A stretch of DNA of 64,000 bases from Saposhnikovia divaricata. Its lineage: Eukaryota; Streptophyta; Magnoliopsida; Apiales; Apiaceae. The position numbers were made by a program, and so were the translations under genes. This document shows positions 56,775 through 64,000 of the stretch, one piece after another (positions within the stretch are counted from its first letter, which is position 1; each line of letters starts with the position of its first letter). The stretch is taken from positions 169,986,147-170,050,146 of the forward strand of contig CM071597.1 in the NCBI GenBank assembly GCA_036435485.1, in the 5' to 3' direction. The notes under the pieces are model-generated. The model was given only the letters and a program-made list of their open reading frames with translations. It searched no databases and was not told the origin of the DNA.

Positions 56775-59700
56775 TGTAACAGCCCCAGATCTGGGGTCGG
56801 GGACCTTGTCTTTACGGTCTCATATTCCATAAACAATACTTGCACTTGAATCAAAATAAATAAATAGCATGCTGTGACCCCACAATAATACTATATCACA
56901 CACAACCAGTTATAGTCCCAGAGATGAAATTGAAATAAGTCTCTACTTACAGGATCCACAAGTTAATAGTTATTACAACCCAAAATGATTACAGCATAAG
57001 TTTAATAGTTTCTGCCATTGATTAACATTAGGCATACATATAATTAAGGATAATAAACAAAAGCTGCCTGTCTAGTCTACTGGTTGCTCCTACCTCAGCA
57101 ATGGCAGCACCGATATCAGCGGGCAGTCCTACGACTGGGGTCACCTGCTTACACCGAGTGTGCCTTACACGGGCCATCAGACCTAGCTGTTGTTGGGATA
57201 AAATAAATAAAGGAAGGGTGAGCAATAGCCCACCAAAAATAATATATAACTGAACAATAATATATAACAGTTTTAAAAGAATATCTTTGAAACCATATGC
57301 CATGAATGAAACGAACAAGACACTAGTATAATGTAAAAGATAAAGTTATGAGGTAAGTAAAGGTACTTTTAGTTCTGAACAGTTTTGAAACCCTGTCAAC
57401 ACGAGTGATACTTCATGTTGCAGAAAATAAATAGATTTGGGTGATGAACTAATACTGGAGTATGTCGCGCCAGATGACACTACCTTACGATGATCAGTTG
57501 CAGGTCGTGCATCTCAAAATTTGTTTCTCTATATGTAGACGGAAGAACATATGGACGCCACCATATGCCGGATCTCCCTAGCCATCTTTGGGCTTAGATG
57601 GGACCGGCGCAACTCGGACCCTATTTCCAGGATGGACTGTCCCACAACCTTTTATACCAGTTTCAATGATGGACTGTCCCACAGCCTCTTACACATTACA
57701 AAAATACTCCTAGTTTGAGTAAATCCATGACTCTGAAATGTAAAGTTCGTCCCCCTTTCCCCAAGTATAAGACTTGTTGATAAGACTCCACAAAGTAGTC
57801 GTATCTAGTTGGAAATGAAAATTCACCAATATTTCCCAAGCTGTTGCTTGTTAATGGATATCGACTTGTTCCAACAATCTTACCCCTTGAATGATGAGGA
57901 AGTAATATAAAGACTCAATTTGATGAATAGCAACCAAGTTGCGAGTGAAAAGATTAGTTTCAAAAGATTTATGACCGGGCAGTCAAAGAAAATAAATAAC
58001 AGCTCTCAAGTAAGGTTCCCTTATAATTTGGAAGATAGATTTAAATGAAAAATAGAGTTTTTGGAACCTCCCCTTGATAAAATTAATCATAATAAGACTC
58101 AGAAATATTTTACATAATATTCTAAGGTCGAAGATAATACTTGAATAAATCTTTTTTAAAACTAGTTAAAAGAATTAAATAAATATTCAAAGAATATTTA
58201 TTAAATCATAAATATTTAAAGAATATTCTTACTATAAAATATTGCTCATAAATAACCATCGAATGAATATATAAAAATATTAATAAATAAATCCTCGAAA
58301 AAATATTCAAAATAATATTCGTTAAATAATTAAAGCTCAAATGAATATTCATTAAATAAATAAAACTCAAATGAATATTCAAAACAATATTCATTAACGA
58401 AATATTGGAAAAATATTTATTTAAATATTTTCCTCGGAAAATAATCACAATATATACAAAAATACTGACTCTCGGTCTATACTTGAAGAATGAAATTCAT
58501 ATGCCCTTCACTATGGGTCTTAGAAATATCCGGCTTATAACTAGTATATCACATCTAACTTGTAATCCAATATCAAGTCATAAAACAAGTATCACAATAA
58601 GTTGAAAGCAGGAATGCATGCTATGACATATGTATAACAACAATCAAATCATATATATTATCACAACAACATTTCCAAAATGTTTGGAAACTTGCCTGGT
58701 AATCTGGTGGGGGTAATGTGTCCTGGGTCAGTCCGGTGATCAATAAACAATCAAAATATTCGAGATTAATCACTTAACGCTTTTGAAATGCTAAGTAGAT
58801 GCTTTACTTAGGTTAAAACACGTTTTCAAGTTATCTCGTTATGCACCCTTTAGTGTACTCTAATTAACACCGTTATGATCCGACACTTGTTCGTTATTAA
58901 GGCATGTCATTACACTTACACTTGGTAGGTATTTAAGTCGTATAAGTTCTAAGGTAGGTCGTTTACTAACAAATATTATACCTCGAGATTTATTGTCCAT
59001 TTTCTAAGTGGTTTTCTGAAATTATAACCAAGTGTTCCTCAAAGGGTTTCATTCGCACTTAACCTCGATTCGAACAATTTTATAAAATCGAAAAACGATC
59101 CGTTTGACATGAGGTTTTCTCTCACACCTTCCTCATGATCTCTAATATTTAATTATCAAGATTCGCCACTGAATTATTCATGTTAAGGGGGTTCAATTTC
59201 AGTTACAAACTCGCACTTACGGTTTCGAACCACCTTTACTAAATCGGCCATATCTCCTAAACCGTAAGTCCTTTTGTTTCGATTCTTGCGCCAAAACGAT
59301 CGATGACTCGAGATCTATAAGGTCAGTCCATATAATCATTAAGGTCAGAGACTTACTCCTACTGTTACGCATGAATTTTAAGGGTTAACGAAATTTCGGC
59401 ATTACGACTGCTATAAATCGGATATTTCCAAAATTACAATCCTCCCAGAAACATGGTTTCCACTCCAAATCACATATACATATTATTTAACATTGAACTA
59501 AGGCCAAGCACTGCCTTTCCGTTCATCTAAACCATTTAATCATAAATCAAAGCCCAATCATAGCTTTAATGCCTTAAACATACGTAATATCACTAATCAA
59601 GAAATCCAAAGTTAGTTCTTGAAATCACTATTCATCCTCAACCTTCATGATTTTATAACTCAAGAATGGAATGGAATTTGAAGCTAAGATTTATAGGAGG

Positions 59701-60094
59701 TCTTAGTTATGAAATAGAGGACTCACCTAATTTATTTGGGAATTGTTGAATGGTGGAAGCTTGGATTTTCTCCTTGAATTTCTTGCTTGGGCCGAATGGA
59801 ATGATAATGGAGAGAGATGGAGTTGCTTGGTTGTTCTCTAGATCTAATATTGCATAAAGTGATCTGTTTTAGATAATATCTAGCATAAAGCTACTTTAAT
59901 AAAGGGATTAGGTCATCTAATCCATCATCTAATGGACATGTGTTGTGTTTTAGTGGTGGAATGGTGTCATGCAAGCTAACTAACTAGTTAGTTACTAATG
60001 TTACTAGTTTCTTTGATAACCAATCTAGTTACTTGCTCTTATCCACTTGCACATGCTTGTATCTTGGCTCTCTGCTTGTTTCTTTGTCCGTTTA
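56775..60094 (-). repeat. RT2 right LTR (5' in coding sense), interrupted
   Basis: Begins TGTAACAGCCCCAGATCTGG. Matches the left LTR from 57,034 (46,655 there) to TTTGTCCGTTTA at 60,094, where a different LTR starts. The remaining ~700 bp expected from the left copy (49,920-50,625) are not in the window. It has lost about 155 bp near 59,592 relative to the left LTR. Confidence 0.88.
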
Positions 60095-60772
60095 TGTAAC
60101 ACCCCCAGATCCGGGGTCCGGGATCCGGTTGTTACGGTCTCCATTACTGTTCACAATACTTGAACTTACTTCAACTCAAAATAAATTACATCTTTATGAC
60201 CCAACACAACTATATAAAACACACCCGTTATAGTCCTAGAGATGAAATCAGAGTAACTACCAAATTTTATTAAGCACAATATGAGTTCTTACAATCCAAA
60301 AGAAGTTCAATATGAATACATACTCTTTGTCATCCATTTGCATAAGTCATACTAGACCATATATTTGGTACTAAAAGAATAAATTTATCCTACCAATAGA
60401 TTTCTCTTCGGCTCTGGTAGTCTCATCGTCCTCGCCAGCGTCGAGCGCGCCTTGTGCGAGTCATCTGGTCTAGCTGTTGTTATGATATAATAATAAAGCA
60501 AGGGTGAGCAATAGCCCACCAACAATAATATTTAAATGAACGATAATATATAACATTTCAAAAGTATCTTTCAAACCATATGCCATGCATTTACGGAAAT
60601 GATGCCAGTATAATATGAACAATGAAGTTACAAGGTAACTCAAAATGTAAATATATGTGGGAATATCTGCTATGTCAAAAATAAGCAAGATATTATCATT
60701 TATCATATAAAGAGGAACTTACAAGGAAAATATTGCAATTCCAGTTATTAACATTTTTCGAAGTCCTACAAC

Positions 60773-60850
60773 CTGAAAGAAGTCTTTTCGATACGTGTTG
60801 CGGAAGACACCGTCAACCTGAAAGAAGTCTCTTCGATACGTGTTGCAGGG
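60773..60850. repeat. Direct duplication in RT4 LTR
   Basis: Two copies of AACCTGAAAGAAGTCT...TTCGATACGTGTTGC, about 45 bp apart. The frames on both strands here are by-products. Confidence 0.85.
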
Positions 60851-61554
60851 AATTCCCAATTTGGGAGATGAACCAATACTGGAGTTATCACGCGCCAGCT
60901 GTCCCACTCCCTGATGATCAGTCGGGGATGGTACAGCCCAATATAGTTTACTACCGGTAGAAGGAAGAACTGACGGCTCCACTTGTCAATTGCCTTTAAT
61001 AGTAACTCCCTAGCCAATGGTTAGGCCTTGTGATGGACCGCGCGACTAGGCCTCTTACACACAACTCCTAGTTCGAATAAATCCACAGCATTGAAACGTA
61101 GAGTTTGTCCTCCCTTCTCCAAGTGAAATACTTGTTGATAAGACTTCACAAAGTAGTCGTATCTAGTTGGAAAGGAAAATTCACTAAATTTTCCAAGCTT
61201 TTGCTTGTTAATGGATATCTACTTGTTCCAACAATCTTACCTCTCGAATGATGAGAAGGTACATACAGACTTAATGAGTCCATAGCAACCAAGTTGCGAG
61301 TGAAAAGGATAAATTATGAGATTTATGACCGGGAAGTCTACAAGATAAATAACATTGCTCAAGTAGGTTCCCGTATAACATGGAAGTTTGAGCGAGCATT
61401 TAAATCCTTTAAGATAGATTTAAATGAAAAATAAAGAGTTGGGAACCTTTCCTTGATAAGATAGTCGTAAAAAGACTCCGAAATATTTTACATAATAACT
61501 GGAGGTGAAAGATAATCTCCGAATAATATAAATCATTTTAAAAAGAATTTAAAA

Positions 61555-62120
61555 GAATTAAATAAATATTCCAAGAATATTCATTAACTCAATAATAATT
61601 ACGGAATATCATTAAATCATAATATTGCTCGTAAGTAATCCTCAAATGAATATATAGAATTATTTGATAAATAAAATCCTCCTTAAATTAATATTCAAAA
61701 TAATATTCATTAAATAATTAAACTCCAATAAATACTTAAAATAATATTCAATAAATAAGTCAAACCTTAAATGAATATTTGAAAATAATATTCATTTAAT
61801 ATTTAATCTTCTAAATGAATATCCAAATAACATTCATTTAATAAATAATCTTCTAAATGAATATCCAAATAATATTCATTTAATAAATAATCTTCTAAAT
61901 GAATATCCAAATAATATTCATTTAGTAATCGAAATAATATTCCTTAAGTAAATAGAACTTCCAATGAATATTTTAAAAAAACATTCATCAAGTACATAAA
62001 ACCTTAAATGAATATTCGAAACTAACATTCATTTAATATCTCTCGACTTAGATAATACTCGAATAACATTCCTCGAAATATTTCCAAGTAATTGATACTT
62101 TATGGAATATAAATAACGTT
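61555..62120. repeat. Expanded AATGAATATTC / AATATTCATT repeats in RT4 LTR
   Basis: A dozen or so units of about 36-45 bp (for example TCTTCTAAATGAATATCCAA, three near-identical copies at 61,808-61,920). The same repeat type is shorter in the RT2 LTRs. Confidence 0.85.
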
Positions 62121-64000
62121 TAACAATAACATTCCTCAAATAAATAATAATCTGTCGTTGGAATCCCTCCGGGTGTCCACGACTATCTATATCTCAAAAT
62201 ACCGACTCCCGGTCTATATTTAGAATGATTATCATATGCCCGTCGCTAAGGGTCTTACCAAAAAATCCGGCTTATCACTGATAATTCGTATCTAGTATAT
62301 AAGCCAATATCAATTCAGGGATCAAGTATCATAAAAACCAGAGTCACAATATAATTGGAAACAGGCATGCATGCGATGGCATATGTAAAACAGAAATCAT
62401 ATACACATATTATCACAACAACAGGTTCAAAGGTTTGAACACTTGCCTGGTAATCGGGTGTGGGTGGAGATAGCGTGTCCTGGGTCTGCTCGATGATCTA
62501 TAAACAATCAGAACATTCGATATTAACCACTTAACACCTTTTAAAAGTCTAGGTATAACTTCACTTAAATCGAAACACGTTTTCGAATTATCTCGTTATA
62601 CAACTTTTAGTGTAACTCTTTTTATTACCGATACGATCCGATATTTGTTCGTTATTACGACATGTCATCATACCCACACTCAGTATATACTTAAGTCATA
62701 TAAGTTCTAAAGTCAATCGATTACGAACCGAGATTATACCTCGAGTTTTATCGTTCATTTTCTAAGTGTTTTACCAGAGTTATAACCAAGCGGGTTTTTA
62801 GGGGTTCGTCCGCGTTTAACTTCGATTCCAACATTTTTATAAAATCGGAAAACGATCCGTTTGATATGTGGTTTTCTTTCATACCTTCCTTATGACCCCT
62901 AGTATTTATTTACCAAGATTCGCCTCTGAGTAACATGCTTTACGAGGGTTCAATTGAAGTTACGAACTTTAACTTATGGTTCCGTACCAATTTTAGTAAT
63001 TTGACCATATCTCCTAAACCGTAAGTCAGAATGTTTCGATTTTCACGCCAAAACGATCTACGGCTCGAGATCTACGAGGACGTGTCATAATATTACCAAG
63101 GTCAGGAACTAATATTTACTGTCATGCTCGGTTTCTAAGTGTTAACAAAATTCGGCATTACGACGGCTATAAATCGAACGTTCTAAAAATCATAACAACA
63201 CAACCAAGCCACACCGGGCATATACCATCATAAACAGCAAATATACTCCATTAACAGCCTCAAGCCATGCATAATCAGTGGGTTCTTCATTTCTATAAAA
63301 ATCTATCGATAACTCATGCAATCGCTAAACTAAACGCATAAACGACTAACCCATAACCTTAATTACTCATCCATTCTTTCAATTTCAATTTCTAAGAAGT
63401 TTCAAAATTAAAAACACTGTAGCACAGCCTATAAATCATGAGAAATGAACAAGCTAAGGTTGGAGGTGAAGAGAGTGGTTACCGTAGATGCGTAGAGCTC
63501 GGAAAGGGCTTCGATTGGAGTACTAGAACGCAAGAATCGGACAAGGCTAGCCATGATTTCCTTTGGCAAGCATGACCTTCAGCCATGGAGAGAAAAAGAG
63601 GGAGGAAGATGAGAGAAATGAGAGATATTTACTTATGGTGTAGTTGTAATAAAGCTAAATGAGTTTCTGTTCCGTGTGCGAGCGTATACCGTAACCTACC
63701 GTGCGTCTCATCCTCCTTCCTTCTCTTTCTTTAAAAAATTCTCAATTTCTATTCCTCAAATAACTTTTCTAATTGTGCACTTAGTCACCACTTACTAATA
63801 TGAAGCTCTCTCTGAAATTTGAGATTTTTCGGATTCCGGGATATTTTCCATTATTCATTTGATCATTTCTACATCGTTAAATCAGTTTCTCCAATTCGCT
63901 CTTTTATGAATTCTGACGAATCCTACTTACGTTTATATATATCCTAGATTGAAAATATGCCTTCGAAATATTTCTCTGGAATAAATAATTAGTTCATCTC

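Larger units (their letters stand above)
46655..60094 (-). mobile_element. RT2: degenerate Ty3/gypsy chromovirus
   Basis: A minus-strand element with LTRs of about 4 kb, PBS, PPT, a leader ORF, gag, protease, RT, RNase H, integrase and a C-terminal chromodomain, all with multiple stops and frameshifts. The left LTR lacks its first ~260 bp at 46,655, so no TSD is available there. The right LTR is cut at 60,094 by another LTR. It is older than RT1: the two LTRs differ at many more sites and by indels, including about 155 bp missing near 59,592. Confidence 0.88.
60095..64000 (-). mobile_element. LTR of a related gypsy family (RT4), inserted in RT2 LTR
   Basis: Begins TGTAACACCCCCAGATCCGG, similar to but distinct from the RT2 LTR (TGTAACAGCCCC). 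It shares the order of segments: a CCATATGCCATGCAT block, the AATATTC repeats, CCGACTCCCGGTCTATA, CTTGCCTGGTAAT, and the TAAATCGGAC-like block near 63,165. No PBS precedes 60,095, so this is either the outer LTR of an element whose body lies to the right or a solo LTR. It runs off the window. No coding region seen in 3.9 kb. Confidence 0.8.

Overview
This window is repeat-dense nuclear DNA of a flowering plant, most likely a eudicot. The evidence is Ty3/gypsy chromoviruses with long LTRs, several CACTA (En/Spm) DNA transposons, a hAT MITE, a Copia-type LTR, a Helitron remnant, fragments of plant genes with introns, and very AT-rich spacers. The species cannot be named from the sequence alone. 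I see no intact host gene, tRNA or rRNA. Nearly every protein-like reading frame is a transposon gene or a captured, broken gene fragment.

Layout. 1-15,757: the end of a CACTA element (called CACTA-B here). It consists of a satellite array of about 176-bp units (1-4,505), a region of subterminal repeats, and a terminus reading GGCGTAGTG at 15,757. A young gypsy chromovirus (RT1, 4,561-14,836, minus strand, TSD ACTCG) is inserted between the array and the terminus. 15,758-20,838: a decayed multi-exon gene inside another CACTA (CACTA-C), split by a Copia-type LTR (about 18,071-19,536). Part of the gene is also present as an inverted copy at 15,758-16,050, and CACTA-B landed in that copy. 22,379-28,491: a complete CACTA (CACTA-A) with a matching CAC TSD. 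It carries fragments of a plant EAF1-like gene and a nested hAT MITE with a perfect 8-bp TSD. 28,495-33,060: AT-rich spacer. 33,070-34,335: a nested cluster of foldback (palindromic) elements. 36,450-37,384: Helitron Rep/Hel remnant. About 37,385-41,756: the 5' part of a plus-strand gypsy element (LTR, initiator-Met PBS, leader ORF, start of gag), cut by a second CACTA-B copy. 41,757 to about 46,654: that second CACTA-B copy, with the same subterminal repeats, the same satellite in reverse orientation, and a RanBP2-type zinc finger fragment. 46,655-60,094: a degenerate minus-strand gypsy chromovirus (RT2) with LTRs of about 4 kb and an extra ORF upstream of gag. 60,095-64,000: an LTR of a related family inserted into the RT2 right LTR and running off the window.

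The points most worth attention are these. (i) The satellite lies inside a CACTA transposon end, and the satellite/subterminal junction is the same in two copies. (ii) One array has a 7-monomer (1,231 bp) higher-order repeat. (iii) The CACTA ends carry many GTGGGNCCCAC and TGACGTGGCA motifs. (iv) There is a palindrome made of palindromes at 33-34 kb. (v) Two different gypsy families share an acidic/coiled-coil ORF upstream of gag, each preceded by a splice-acceptor-like site.

All comparisons were made by eye. Boundaries given without a TSD are approximate.
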